A DNA stretch of 64,000 nucleotides from Chrysomallon squamiferum (taxonomy: Eukaryota; Mollusca; Gastropoda; Neomphalida; Peltospiridae), in assembly GCA_012295275.1 (NCBI GenBank), contig CM022670.1:9712083-9776082 (forward strand), in the 5' to 3' direction. The notes below the pieces were generated by a model, which was not told the DNA's origin, did not search any database, and saw nothing but the letters and a program-made list of their open reading frames with translations. Position numbers and translations under genes: made by a program. Shown here piece by piece: positions 50,763 through 64,000 of this stretch. Each line of letters begins with the position of its first letter. Positions within the stretch are counted from its first letter, which is position 1.

Positions 50763-53616
50763 TTAGTTTTTACACACAGGACAACATAGCTCCTCTACTT
50801 CTATGGGAGATTCACAGTATGGAACGGGACAAAATTCTGTTTTACACTCAATCTGGCCTCCCTGAAAAACAAAATTAAAAAAACAGATCATTATATTAAC
50901 ACTGAATTGAAAGATAAATGAATTATTTGTTTTAAGGACACAGTAACAATCATTTTGCATTTTACATATAATTATTGGACAGTGATAATTTTTACCTGAT
51001 TTTTTACTTGTACTTAATTTTTTTTTTCTCATAAATTCATGGTCTTTGATAACAAACAAAGAATGATTTGATCAACCGGTGTAACTTTTAAATGTCAGTC
51101 ATACTAAAGTATTTTGATTAAACAAAGGCCAGCTGATGTTATATAAATAAATGTGTGTTATTTTATTCAAATTACATTACTTATGGCACAAAACAAAATA
51201 TACTGAGCTAAAAACCAAAGACATAAAACCATTTCTGATTATTGATAACAAAATTCTTACACAGGTCAAATTAGTAATATATTTTTTTTTATAATAAACT
51301 AAATCCAGGTCTATAATTAAGTACATTCTACATACGTAAATGTATTAGATTTGTACACATTTGGTAGATTTAATGAAAGTAAGTCAGCTGTCATTTGAGA
51401 AAACATGATTCACTGGTTTTACTTACTTTGCACATGCATGTTTTGCATTTGTCGACTTTCCACTTAGAACCATTCACATGTTTTCTTCTGTTTTCATCTC
51501 GACAGTGAAGACTTGTTTTGGCCTTCACCAGGCGATATAAATATTTCATCTGCAAGTAAGAGCTTTACATAATAACCTGACATCACTCTTCCTTTCACAA
51601 ACATAAATTTTTTTTTAAAATCCTTATCTTGGTATTTACTTTTAAATCATTGCCTGTGAACACAAATTTATTGCTGAAACAAAAATTATTATATTATGTA
51701 AACTTCTTTCAAGACAATAAAATAAAAACAGAATTTATTTTTAATTATCATTTTTAGTTTTATTTTTTTTTTTTTATTTAAGTGAACGAATACAAGATAT
51801 AGAATAAATTTATTTTGTTTTGTCTTGAATTGGTAATGAATGTTTTCAAGACAAAATTTTTTCCTTTAAAAACACATTACTCTATAACATTAAAAAATGA
51901 TTTGACAAATTATTAATATTATTTATGAACCCCTACTTCTGCACTATCATTATATCACTGCACAGAACACAGCTATTACGCCTATCCAAGTGATTAAATG
52001 ACAATGAGCCATAACAAATCAAAATTAATGAAATTGTAGCAGAATTTGGGAACCGAACGTTTAAATCTTCACGTTCCATTACATTTTAATTTTTCTCATT
52101 TCTTTTTATTTTTGAAACACTAAAAATAATAATTCTATAAGAATATGTTGCAAATACTATTTTTTGCCACACCATTTTTTTTTTTTATCTTCTTTTTCTC
52201 TTTTAAATCTTAAATTTTAAATTGCTGTAATTTTTGTTTAACTGCAATGTTTATTAAAACACATATTTGAAATAAAAAGACAAAATAGCTACCCTTCTCT
52301 GCAGCTGATGCATCGTGTCTGACATTTCTTCCAAAGCCGCCTCCATTCCTTCTATCCTGGAGTCCAGCTGAAACACGTCTTTCTTTACAGACTCAGACAG
52401 GTTCTTTGACAACCAGCTGCTGTCAAAATGACGAGGAATCTTTCTGGCTTTGCCACCGTCCACCTCCAGCGTGGGGTACTCCAAGTAGGTGATGGTGTGC
52501 GTCGAGGTGTTTGAGGATTCTTCATTTATGGGTTTCTCGTAAGCGTAGCTGTGTTCAGCTGATCTGCGGCCGCGGAAATGTGGAGCAAACGAATGAGGAC
52601 GATTATCTCGTCTACAATCTGAAATTTTCAAAAAGACTGGGTCAATTTTACAATAAAAAAAAAAAAAAAAGTATTTAATATGCAAGGTGTTCTCAAATAT
52701 GATGTATTGATGCTTGTAAGAAAACATTGATTTGCAGTCTTGTCAGGAAAATTAAAATCTTTGATGTGTTATTACCATTTGACATATGTGTTTACTGCTT
52801 GTTGATCTTCAATTTGTCTCATGAAATTAAGGTTAATGTCTGTAGATTATTAATATTTTAAACCATTATTTTTTCTATTATTTATTTATTTATTGCTTTG
52901 TGTAATTGTTGTACTGAATATTTCCAATACAAATTCAAGAAAGGGGAAAATAAAAAATCTTATAGAACAGTACAAGTCACTTGCAGAGATCTCTCTTTTC
53001 ATTTTTAGAATGCCATCTTGATCTAGGGTATACAGGTGATGTCTTCACCATCTCCTGTTACCTAATGTTATCCTCCTCACTTACCTGTTGATGTAGTTTT
53101 TGCTTTCACTCACCTTCACAGCAGTCGGTCCACATTCTGAGATCAACGCGTGGAATGTCATCACAGCTGATGTACTCCTCGTCTGATTCTACCCTCTTGA
53201 ACACGTCCAGCTGCACTCGGTCTATCTGGTCGCCGTTGTCACAGATGACACGAGCCAGAGAGGCGCGTTTTATCTGAGCGACTTGTTCCGCTGGGAAAAT
53301 GCTGGGATTTTCATACCAGAACCTACGACAATAAAATTGTTTGGTGTTGCAGAGAAGAAAAAAAACAGTTTTGGAATAGTATAATAAAACCATAAACACA
53401 AGTTTATATAATTTTTGGTTTATACGTGGTGAAATTCCTGATTAAAAGTAAAAATTAACAAATAAGTACAAGAAAATAAATATATATTTTTTGTAATCTT
53501 TAGATATTTTTTGTTTCTAAAATTTTTATATATATACATATATATATCATTTCTAGAAACCAAAACAATTCATATAACTTAATTAACTTATACATACATA
53601 CATATATGGATGTGTA

Positions 53617-53684
<68 letters not shown>

Positions 53685-53690
53685 TGTATG

Positions 53691-53727
<37 letters not shown>

Positions 53728-56700
53728 TTGTATATGTATATGTGTATGCATGTACAGTATATGAGGTTTTATTTTTTATGGGGGGAGTCATCCTTTTAAA
53801 ATATTTTATAAATTCTGGCAGACAATGGGTAATCTATGATTGTTTATTGTGACAAATTCAAAGTGATGATAAATGAAATATACTTTAACACACCAACATT
53901 ATTCAGTCATAACTGATTAACAACACAGCATGTGCAAGTTATGTTAAAGTATCCAGAAAATAAATGAAGCAAATCATTTTTTTATCCTAGTATAATTAAC
54001 AAATTTTTATAGTTTCTATTCACATTGCTTGTGTGTAAAAGAAATATAACACTAACTGCATTTAAAGCAAAGGAAAATGTAATTGACATGTAGTTTCTGT
54101 TCATGCTCCTTGTAATAATGTATGTAAAGAAAACAGTGAAAAGTTAATTTAATGTATACATAACTAACCAGTAATTGCTGTTAGCACTGACTGAGCTTGT
54201 GATTGATAATGTATGTAATTAAATTGTTTATTTTCTACAAGCAAAGAAATAAATACCTATCACCATCTCTTAGTCTCTTGAACTGGTCTGCCAAGATACA
54301 CACAAATGTTGGACCAATTTTTGCACCCTCAAGTGGTGTCTCTGACAAAGCTCCAACAAACAAGTCAACATTATCTGCAAAACAAAATATGGTTTACATA
54401 TATACCACAATACATACAAAAATGTGTTTGTCGTTGTCTGTTCATACATGTGTATATAATTATAAATATAAATGCACACACACACACACACATAAAGACA
54501 CATACTAAAATCCCAGATCAAAATAATCAATCCAAATTACCTGGACTGCCATAGAGTGCCTGCATCTTCTGTCTGGTGTCTCGGTCTGTGATTTCATTTC
54601 TGAAGTCGTTAAATGATGCAGCCACACTCAAGTTACAGAACTTTCTGTATGAATTGTAAAAAGGCATGCCATGGTCACGTCCCCGCTGAACATTCAGTGA
54701 AGCAAGGTCCATCCCTATTGCGTTGGACAGGATAAACAGCTTCTCAGTCAGTTCTGAGTTCAGCAGTTCATTTGGTTCTTTCTTCTTGGCCGGAACAGCG
54801 AACATGCCTCTAAGTAATGGATCGATTCCTCCTTCCTCCATGATACGATATGGTGAGAAGAATGCTTTGTGAAGAGGAAGATTACCTTCTGGAATGGGAA
54901 GAAGCGATTCATTCAGCCGGTACATGATAGGCTGGACTATTGAATGTCCAAACCTGAAGGCAGCCGTAGCAAATTCATTTACAATTGAAGGGTTTACATT
55001 CGGGTCATAACCTTTGTATTCTCCAATCATGGCCATTCCTTTGGGTCCAATGACATATGGAAGCCAGTGTGAGTAAGTGATGTGTTGTATGATGGCTCCT
55101 ATCAGCTTCCTTGTGGTGTGGTAGATCTTGTTGCCATCCCAGTGTGGATTCAACTGGCGAAATATTGTTGCAATCCGATTGTGTTCTCTGAACCAAAGTG
55201 TGTGCATGGATGTGAGAGCCAAGTGTTCATTGACTCTGTGGTCTCCAGCTATGAAACAAGGAACATGTCTCTTGGATGATTCGATCTGGCAGTCCATTTC
55301 TGCCAGTTTATTGTCGTCAAATGGCAGAAAGCGTGACCCATGAATTGTAATTGGTCCCTCTCTCAGTAAACCCCTCCCAGTGGCCAGTTCTCTTAAATGC
55401 TCGGCTTCCCTCGCTGTGCTACCATAAATCTGCGAGGCATCAATGTAAGATGTCAGGGTGTTGATCTGTTCTCTAGGTGCCACGGTGTTGAAGAAAATGG
55501 ACGTGGCTCCAGAGTTGCAAATGGCGCTTGATCGTGCAAAGCCCATACACTGGTTGCGTAACTCTGAGATCACTGTTTGGCACTGGAATGGGAAAACAGG
55601 GACTCTGATTTTCACAGGTTTCGTTGCACCGTCTCCCATCACTGAACCTCGCTGCACTGACTGCCTGTGGAGTGAGGGACATGTCATGGTCCATGAACTG
55701 ACCCCACTGCATCAGCATGTGCGTGTTCTTCTCATCCTGGGTTATGTGATGTGCCGACATCATCAGGGACGACACCAGACGTGGACTAGGAAGATGGTGT
55801 CCATTGTAAAGCTTAGCTCTGTTCCAACCTGAAAGAGTAAAAATGCATTTTTGTAATTTTATATGGTCTAGTTTTACACTTAATTTTTCTCTCACAGTTT
55901 CTTTTTTTTTTTTTTTTTTTTTTTTTGTTTTTAATTATTTTTTATCTGTGGTGATTTTATATTATTCTTAATTTTTAATTAGTACAGATAGAAGACAGTT
56001 AGAACATTGTATAATCTTTTGTTTTGTTTTTCATTTTCCTGGGATTCATTTCTTCTTTTTACTTTCCATTCAATGTAATATTTACTTATAAACAAAGAAA
56101 ACAACTAACTGTCAGCTTCTATTAAATGTAGAAACAATAATTTGGTTACATTCAATAATTCACTGAGCAATGAGTTGATTACATTCAATATTTCACTGAG
56201 CAGTAAACCAATCATATTTGATATTTCACTGAGCAGTAAACTGACTACATTCGATATTTCACTGAGCAGTAAACTGACTATATTCGATATTTCACTGAGC
56301 AGTAAACTGACTACATTTGACATTTCACTGAACAGTAAACTGACTACATTCGATATTTCACTGAGCAGTAAACCGATCATATTCAATATTTCACTGAACA
56401 GTAAACTGACTACATTCAATATTTCACTGAACAGTAAACTGACTACATTCGATATTTCACTGAGCAGTAAACTGACTACATTCGACATTTCACTGAACAG
56501 TAAACTGACTACATTCGATATTTCACTGAGCAGTAAACCGATCATATTCAATATTTCACTGAGCAGTAAACTGACCACATTCAACAATTCAGCGAGTTGT
56601 TAACGGAGCATACCTACGGGGGTGTTAAATCCATTTTCATATATTGGAGGCAGCAGTCTCTCGAAAGCCATGTTTGATGCCCCCCACTGAGGGTGTATCT

Positions 56701-57954
56701 GGTTGTTGCAGGTTCCGTCGTGGGTGCGGTACTTGTGGTGGAAGCAGGTGTCTGAGCAGTCGACGTGGCGCGTCTGCTGGTTGCAGCCAGACATGTTTGC
56801 TATCAGTGCTAGGTGAGCAGGAGAAACCAGCTCTCGGTATCGGTTTTCTAGGAGTAACATAAATAAAAATTTGTAAATCTTCAGCATACTAATTCTGTTT
56901 GTAAGGTATATATATATATATATATACAAAATGTATTTAATCTTTTGTATTTAACTAATAAGAACAGTTAGAATAATTTCACAAAATTTAAAAAAAAAAA
57001 AAAAAATTAAAAAATTAAAATGATTGTTAGTTTTATCACAGTTTTAATAACCAACTAAAACTTATTAAAACCAAACACATCAGTAGAATGGACATTTTTT
57101 TAACTCTCTTTTATAATAAAAATTATTTAAAGTGGGGTTTTGTTTGTTTTATTTTTATCTTTTATTTTATTATTATTATTTTTTAAATCTGTGGTGACTG
57201 AAATAAATAACCTTTTTTTTAAATTTAAAAAAATTGTTTTGGTATCTTGACCAATCTTTACTAGCAATAACTTATATTTTTATTTTACTTTGAATCAGAC
57301 TGCTGTGATCCTCTTTAGATAATGTATTAACTAATGTTATAAGAGAAAAAAGGAAAATGGCTGTGCCTAAAATCTTATATTTTTTGATCTTCAGATAAGA
57401 AACTTTAATGTACCATGTCCCTCCAGATTATAGTTGTGTCCTTGTCTAACATGGTTTGTAATTATCTCCAGCGTTTGTTCAAATATCTCCTCAGCTCTGG
57501 CCAGCTCCAGGGCCTCTGGTGCTGGATATTTGAATAAAAACATCAAATCCTGCACAGAATGAGTTCGGCTTCGGTTAAACAACTCCAGCACTGTGTTGTT
57601 GATTGCTTCGTTGACACTGTTAGTTGCATCCCGGATAGCTCCCAGAACAAACCTGTCTCCTGGTCTTGTCTGGGTTGAAGTCCCTGTTAAATACAAATAC
57701 AAAGACAGACACAGTGAAACAGACTATATGGGATATTACAGGCAGTGAAACAGTGTTAGTGCTAAAACTATGAGTATAGCAAGCTATTGTATTTTGAATC
57801 ACACTATAATATTTGTATAATCCACTGTATTTATATCCAAAGAAACATTTTTTGTACTTCATGTTAGTTTTAATAGACTGTCATTTTATTATTATTATTA
57901 TTATCATTTTACCCACTTCATAATTTTAGACACTGTAATTATTAGAAATTTAAC

Positions 57955-57992
<38 letters not shown>

Positions 57993-60900
57993 ATTTTATA
58001 ATACCATTAAATAAAATAGGGTATGATTTAAAGTTTTGGAAATTTTAACTGCACAATTAATAATCTGTGAATTATAATTTCAAATTGGTTCAAAAGATGA
58101 AATATGTGAAAACACTCTTTATGGGTCTAAGGCTTATTAACCAGTATGAAATTGGTTGAAATTATGAATTATGTGAAGCACTGTATATGGTAGAGTCTAC
58201 ATGACCATTTCCAGATATGATTTAGGCACAACATCTTGAGTCAAAAGATCAATAATAAAATAAATTCCATTGACAGGGTAAAAAAAACAACCAACACAGC
58301 CACATTCAGTTTCAAGTGCTCACCTTGAACTAAGAGATTGATGGATTTGACTGCTCTTCCTGCAGAGTTGACAGCAATGCAGTCATAGCGACCAGAGTCA
58401 CCCAGCTGAACGTTCCTGATGGTCAGTCGTCGTCCACTGAGGACAAACTTGGAGCTGGTGTGGACTCGGCGACCTTCTCTCTGCCAGCGTATCTGAGGTT
58501 CTGGGGTGCCCAGCGAAGAACACTCGAACGTGATGTCAGAGCCAGTGGTAGCTGTTGTGTCAGCGCGTTCTTCTCTGAACGATGGTGCCACTGAGAGAGA
58601 AAACGTTTTTGTAAGAGAATGTAGTAAATGAAATTGAAGTTTATATTTTAAAATCATGTCTGAGATGAAATGTTTTTAAGGTCATATTAAATTAATGAAA
58701 TTAAAAAAGGAGTAATAGTTAAATAAGTGAACTCAAAATCAAGACAAACTGTATGAATATATGGATTTTTTGGGGGGGTTTTAACAGTTAAATTAGTAAT
58801 AGTTTCATTTCAATCAAATATGAATTGTTTTAAATATTAAATCTCTTTATTCAAGAAATTTCTTAGATTCAAAAAATCAGAACTGTTTTAAATATGAAAT
58901 TCCGTTTAATCAAGAAATTTCTGTAATCCATCTATTACTTTAAGACAAAAAAACAACACAAACCATTGGGTATTATTTTCAGATCAGCATCAGCACTGGC
59001 CTCGCCAGCAGCATTCTCAGCTTTACAGGTATATGTGCCTTCATCGTCAGCCTCTGTGTTCAAAACAGACAGCTGTCTGCCTCCATTTCTGATCTGGTAT
59101 CTATGGAGACTTCTAAGTGGATGACCTGCAGAAATTATTTGTTGTTCGTTAACAAACATGGCTAAATGTATATGTCTTTTAAAGATGAAGAATATCCATA
59201 GTATAACAGAAGTTAGTAATTTCTTTACAGACATCACTAAACATGTATACCATAAAAATGATACACAAGTTGCAGGAACATAAGAGAATCCCTTTAACAA
59301 ATGCAGAATTGCATGTACTTTGAATACATAACAAAAAAACAACAAATATTAATTTATCACTGATAATTGCAAAATGGACAATATCTCATTGTTAGTTCAG
59401 AGAATTGGTTTCGTCTTTTAGACATATGTAAGGAAGTTACAACTAGTTCAGTCATGTTAATAACATACATTAAATATAGTTTCTTGCTTGTGGAATGTTA
59501 TTTATAAAAACAAAAACTTCATGACTGCATTTCAGTGACAACAGTCTAATTAAAAAACACAACAGTTCAGACCTGCTCTGTAGTATTTTGTGTTACTAAA
59601 GCCGTATTCTAACAAACACACAATTAATCTTAAAAACCTTTTGGCAATATAACTGACAGGATAACAGAGAATACATTAAACAAACTAACAATCGAGAATT
59701 TCAAAAACTATGAACAATTAGATTTTACTGATCGCAATTTTTTAAAACGGAAATCTTTATCTCAGAACCTGTCACACGGAATATTACAAATTGTTCTGTC
59801 AATGTTACAGAAATGAATTAAATTTTAAAATATCTCACCATCTTTTGACCATGTTATGATGGGGCTGGGATCTCCCTCTGCAGAACACATGAAGTTAGCT
59901 GTGTGTCCTTCCAGTACCAGCACGTCCTGGGGGTTCACGATGAATGAAGGGGAAACTGAACAAAGAAAACAACATATTTTAAAGCTGTATCGTTCCAATA
60001 AAGTATTTTATTAATATCAGTTACCTTCTCCACCTCCTCATCTTTTAGTGTCAAATGAGGTGAGATAAGATTAATATGAGGTGGATTCAGATTTGGAAAG
60101 ATCAAGCAAGGAAATGTCAAGTTTAGATCAGAATGTCAAAATATAATAAGAGTCGGGTTGGGTTGGGTTGGGTTTGGTTGGGTTATGACAGATCAGGATA
60201 GGTTGGGTCAAATCAGATGAAATCATGTATTTGTAAAATAATGATGGATAATGATAATGATAAACATGACAGATATCAATTATAATAAATTCTCCAGCAA
60301 GATATATATTACAATGCAAACTTAATGAACTATTCTCTGAAGGTATAAATCTAACAAAATAACAAAGTACCTTGAACACTGACTCTTGCAGATGCTGAAA
60401 TAGTATTGACACTGTTTGCGGCTCTGCACTGGTACAGTCCACGATCGTCCACCTGAAGGTTGGTGATGGACAAAGCTCCATTGGCCAGCAAGGAGTATCG
60501 ACGACTGATTCTGAGTGGACGTCCATTCTTTGTCCAGGTGATGTCTGGTCTGGGGTTCCCAATGGCTCGACAAGGTAGTGTGATAGACCGGCCAGCCACT
60601 GCTGTAATGTCATCTGGCATCTCCATGAACTTTGGCTTTTCTGTAACACAGTTAACAGAGACAATAAATATCATCAGTTTAAATTCAGAAGGACTGCTTA
60701 GCTGGTGTCTATTAAGGTTTCAAATCTATACTTTTTTGTACATAATCTGAATACAGTGTATATAGAAATCAAGCCTTTGATAACTGTTGCCAAGAAAAAA
60801 ATTTCCATGGTAATTTGTTCTTTCAGCAATACAACAAACTGAATAATTCCTCATCAACATGGCTCAAGCACAACAAATCATGTTTTTAAATTCATGTGGT

Positions 60901-61088
60901 AGTTTTCTTACCTGGTTCTCCAAAATACCTCAGCTCCACTTTGTTAGTTTTCACCTCCCCTGCAGCATTCTTAGCTACACATTCATAAACACCCTGGTCA
61001 CTGTCAGTGGTTTCCTGAATCATCAGAGTTCCATCTGCCAGAATACTGTACCTGGAGTCTTGCTGATTGATCTCATTGCTGCAGAATA

Positions 61089-61160
<72 letters not shown>

Positions 61161-61238
61161 TAACAATAATAATAATTAATATAATAGTAATAATAATAAT
61201 AATGAATGAATGAATAATATCATAATATTAATAATGAT

Positions 61239-61277
<39 letters not shown>

Positions 61278-62127
61278 AAAATATATAGTAATAATTACAA
61301 TAATAATAATAATAACAGTAACAAAAGTGTAATGCACAACAATGTAAAACATGTAAATAATATGTAACATGTATAATTTAAAGCCAAGAAAAATAACAGC
61401 AATAGTGTAATGTACAACAAAATAATATAATACACAACTACACAATAATGTAACTGATAACTATGTGATAAATAACCAGAAAGAGTAGAATTATACAGTT
61501 CTGAGATATATCTGTTCTGGAATAAAAATGTCACACAAAACCAAAACAAAGTATTTCCCACAGTAACAATATCCATTCTGAACATCATTCCCCAGGATAA
61601 CAGCCCAAACAAAAACATACCCCACCCCCTACAAAGACAAAATGATAACATGATAATATCAAATTAATTTTGTCATTCAAGTTAAATTTTTTGCTTACAT
61701 TAACCCATAAAAAATATCAATAAAATGAATACTGAAAAAAAAAAAATAATAATAATAAAATGAAAATTAATAAAATATGAAGAAAAAATGCAATATGGCT
61801 CTTAGTTTACATCTGCATCATGTGCTAAAACAAAGTGGTATTTTGTATTATTTATTTATTTATTTATTAAATGGAGTTTAGTTTTCTTCTTTAAGTTTTA
61901 TTTGATTTTTTTCTTTTGTTGGGGGTGGGGTAGACTAGAGGGATGTCCATCTCTGCTAATATTATCATTACTTATTCACTAACAAACAATTCTGGGGAAA
62001 TATACCCACTTGTTATGATACCAGACAATTTCAGGGTTGGGGCTTCCCTCAGCCCTGCAGGTGAAGTAGGCAGTGTTTCCGAATGTCACATCAACATCGC
62101 GCGGCTCCATTGTAAATCGGGGCTTTT
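50763..62127 (-). CDS. PXDN: Peroxidasin (5' part outside window; +1 frameshift in catalytic exon)
   Basis: Fourteen exons: 62127-62010, 61078-60912, 60640-60371, 59955-59839, 59125-58964, 58590-58324, 57683-57414, 56847-56614, 55828-54541, 54374-54257, 53322-53114, 52618-52293, 51549-51427 and 50861-50763. In order they encode four Ig domains (Cys pairs such as FTCRAEG…YECVAKN), the haem peroxidase domain, a coiled coil, and a VWC domain (HCRDENRR to CCPVC). Peroxidase residues are present: distal His in GQFMDHDM, catalytic Arg in TLWFREHN, proximal His in FRFGHS. Peroxidasin is a secreted enzyme that makes sulfilimine cross-links in collagen IV using hypobromous acid. The N-terminal signal and leucine-rich repeats are missing, presumably beyond 64000. 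Exon 55828-54541 is 1288 bases where phase requires 1287: the frame shifts near 55570, between [11 protein letters not shown] and [10 protein letters not shown]. Confidence 0.93.
53613..53748. repeat. Compound TG / TA / TATG / TATATG microsatellite
   Basis: In a peroxidasin intron, four simple-repeat types follow each other. The long open frames on both strands (Tyr/Val/Cys or His/Thr/Ile) are artefacts. Confidence 0.95.
56137..56600. repeat. 33-base minisatellite, about 14 units, in a peroxidasin intron
   Basis: Units follow AGTAAACTGACTACATTC plus GATATTTCACTGAGC with scattered changes. Because 33 is a multiple of three and units lack stops, long frames are open on both strands (11-residue repeats), which could be mistaken for genes. 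It ends about 14 bases from the donor of the exon ending at 56614. Confidence 0.93.
57955..57990. repeat. Poly-A run of about 36 bases
   Basis: Homopolymer in a peroxidasin intron. No retroposed gene body is seen next to it. Confidence 0.9.
61088..61310. repeat. (AAT)n microsatellite cluster
   Basis: Long interrupted ATA/ATT trinucleotide tracts directly upstream of the exon beginning at 61078 on the minus strand. They account for the poly-Ile/Leu frames there. Confidence 0.93.
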
Positions 62128-64000
62128 CTGAAATACAGAACCAAATCTTCATCAATTCTGTCAATCCAAGGTATATACACAAAGTATACAGTAATACAGA
62201 TCAATTTTGCACATTTTCAAAACTTAGTAAACTCTATAATTTATTTCAGATTATATTTTCAAATTCTGTATTTCAGAGTTTAATAAAATATGTTTTCTGT
62301 GTATTAAATTTTGATGAAATTAATATTTAATAACAAAGATTATTAACAAACTATTTCAATTTCCATTATGATGGAGAATAGTTGTATAAAGCAAATTATT
62401 ATGTAATATGTCCATTCAAATACATAAAGGTTTGTCAGTGATATATTTAAAGATGTTAAGAAATTGTTATAACTATTCTATATGTATGATGCATTATTAA
62501 TCACAACTAAATAATTATTTGCATGTGTGTTTGTATTTCTAGGTTTTTACTTACTTTTTATTTTTAATGATATTTATTTATGGGTATATGAGAAAGAGAG
62601 AGAGAGAGATTGTGTATGTGTATGCATGTATGTGTGTGGCTGTGTATATACATTGTGCAAAAAAATATTTATAACAAAAACAAATAAAAGAACAATAATA
62701 GATAGAGACAGAAATAGAAGCAAAATGAAAGAAAGGCAGACAGGCAAATAGTCTGATATATAAACAGACATACATACAGACAGATATATAGACAGATAAA
62801 CAGATAGATTCATTGATAGATAAAGTGATACACAACCAGAGAGGGTAAACTCATAATATTTATGCTTTATTTAATATCATCATAAAAAAAACTGATTAAT
62901 ATTTCCACTTCATTTAATCTATATTATTTGTAAATATTATTATGTATGGTAATAAAAACCATTATTACCTAGCACAGATTAAAATATTCTTATTCCAGTT
63001 CTTATGTGGTTAATAAATCATATTACACACATGCACTTAATCTATTTGTAAGGGAAATCTTGAAATCAGAGCCACAATATCTAAATGAAACCTGCTTTGA
63101 CTTTAACATATAAAAACAAATGCAAAAGTTCATGATGCACATAGCTAAATAATTATGTATAAAATGTTATTATTATTATTATTGCTGTTGCATTAGTTAT
63201 AATTTAGTTTTGAACATGAAAGGACCATCTTACATACATGCATACATACATACACATACACATACATTACAAAATGTACATCCATAAACACACGCACATA
63301 CAAGTATTTATTAGATTATATATACATAAACATATGGACACATACACTTACTACAACAATAAATAAAATGACCTGAACCAATAGCTTATGTCATATCATT
63401 CAGTGATGCTACAGTGGTGACATTCAGCGGTGTAACCCAGTTTGGGGCAATTAAGGTCAAGATAGGCTGAAATAATTATGTATGTCCCTCTCACTGACTC
63501 AATGACCATTTAACCCCCTTACAGCTGGCAATGTAGGTGGAGAGAATTTGTTGACAGATAAATGAAGAACGTGATTAAATTTTTAACAAGTTAAGTATGG
63601 AATTTGCACTGACAAACTCAAACAGAATTCACAGGAAATAATAATTATGAGTACAGCATCGAGTGTACAATCAAGGGATAGGCTTTTCTCTTTCCTCCCT
63701 TACTGACACTATTTTGATACCCTAGTTAGAACTGGAAACAGCCAAATAAACAAACTCATTCTTGACTGAATTTGTAAGAAGTAAAAGTCATGCTGGTGAA
63801 TTAAAAAGAAAGTGAAGTCAAAAGACCAGTATTTAGTTTTTTGTTTTTATTTCGAATATATTTCACACTATTTAGGAATTTTACTTTATGTTAAGCATGA
63901 TTTTCACAAAGATTTAAAACATTTTTTTTTTTTTTTTTTGTATTTTTTATTATTATTACTATTAACTTGGAATTATTGTATCTGAAATAAAGAAATTTAA
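62128..64000. other. Peroxidasin intron to the window end, no exon seen
   Basis: AT-rich, with GA/TG/GACA simple repeats at 62590-62800 and a CATA tract near 63237. I looked on the minus strand for leucine-rich-repeat exons of peroxidasin and found none. Confidence 0.6.

Noticed and set aside
53500-53852. Long open frames rich in His/Thr/Ile or Tyr/Val/Met on both strands
   Set aside because: They are translations of the compound TG/TA/TATG microsatellite in a peroxidasin intron.
54203-54554. Plus-strand frames opposite a peroxidasin exon
   Set aside because: Antisense shadows of the exon 54374-54257 plus a CA microsatellite.
56105-56603. 150-160 residue frames on both strands with an 11-residue repeat
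   Set aside because: Produced by the 33-base minisatellite; intronic, with no matching splice signals.
1-64000. CRISPR arrays, operons, tRNA or rRNA genes
   Set aside because: The window is eukaryotic. Repeats found are microsatellites, minisatellites or segmental copies, and no cloverleaf or rRNA-like stretch was noticed by eye.

Overview
This is an AT-rich window from an intron-rich animal nuclear genome. Genes are split into small exons with GT-AG introns, microsatellites and homopolymers are everywhere, and the recognisable proteins are metazoan: peroxidasin, TFIIF alpha, ribosomal protein L37 and 2'-5'-oligoadenylate synthase (OAS). A mollusc is the likeliest source. The motif GTTTTGTTTAACGACACC and close variants recur (about 5790, 24263, 24830), and I recall it as very common in mollusc genomes. 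This is memory, not a search.

Left part (1 to about 28.1 kb): a tandem array of three OAS/RPL37 units, all on the minus strand. Each unit has an OAS paralog on the left and an RPL37 3' end on its right. The OAS genes are A (342-3071, cut by the window start), B (9571-12378, complete, 429 residues) and C (17730-21304, complete exon set but a +1 frameshift). Only the rightmost RPL37 is intact; the other two are remnants near 7768 and 14882 sharing one internal deletion. The OAS proteins are unusual: N-terminal C2H2 zinc fingers, mostly with the CX2C-X12-HX5H spacing of dsRNA-binding fingers, sit directly before the OAS nucleotidyltransferase core. A tandemly duplicated zinc-finger exon has been resolved in opposite ways in A and C.

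Middle (26.5-35.7 kb): RPL37 is spread over 9.1 kb because its 7.6 kb second intron carries a decayed transposon-like gene (30.5-33.3 kb) and several local duplications. Its start is an ATG-only exon next to a TOP-like sequence.

Right part: GTF2F1 (TFIIF alpha, minus, 37305-43422, 12 coding exons, one probable GC-AG intron) lies head-to-head with a plus-strand gene whose N-terminus resembles ISY1 (44719-48121). Peroxidasin follows on the minus strand (50763-62127): four Ig domains, the haem peroxidase domain, a coiled coil and a VWC domain. Its N-terminal leucine-rich repeats are not in the window, and its large catalytic exon carries one extra base.

The most promising system is the zinc-finger-OAS array. 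In other animals OAS enzymes sense dsRNA and make 2'-5' oligoadenylates, so an added RNA-binding-type module points to a lineage-specific antiviral sensor. That function is inference. The gene structures themselves rest on exon phases that agree at every junction I checked, except the two frameshifts noted.
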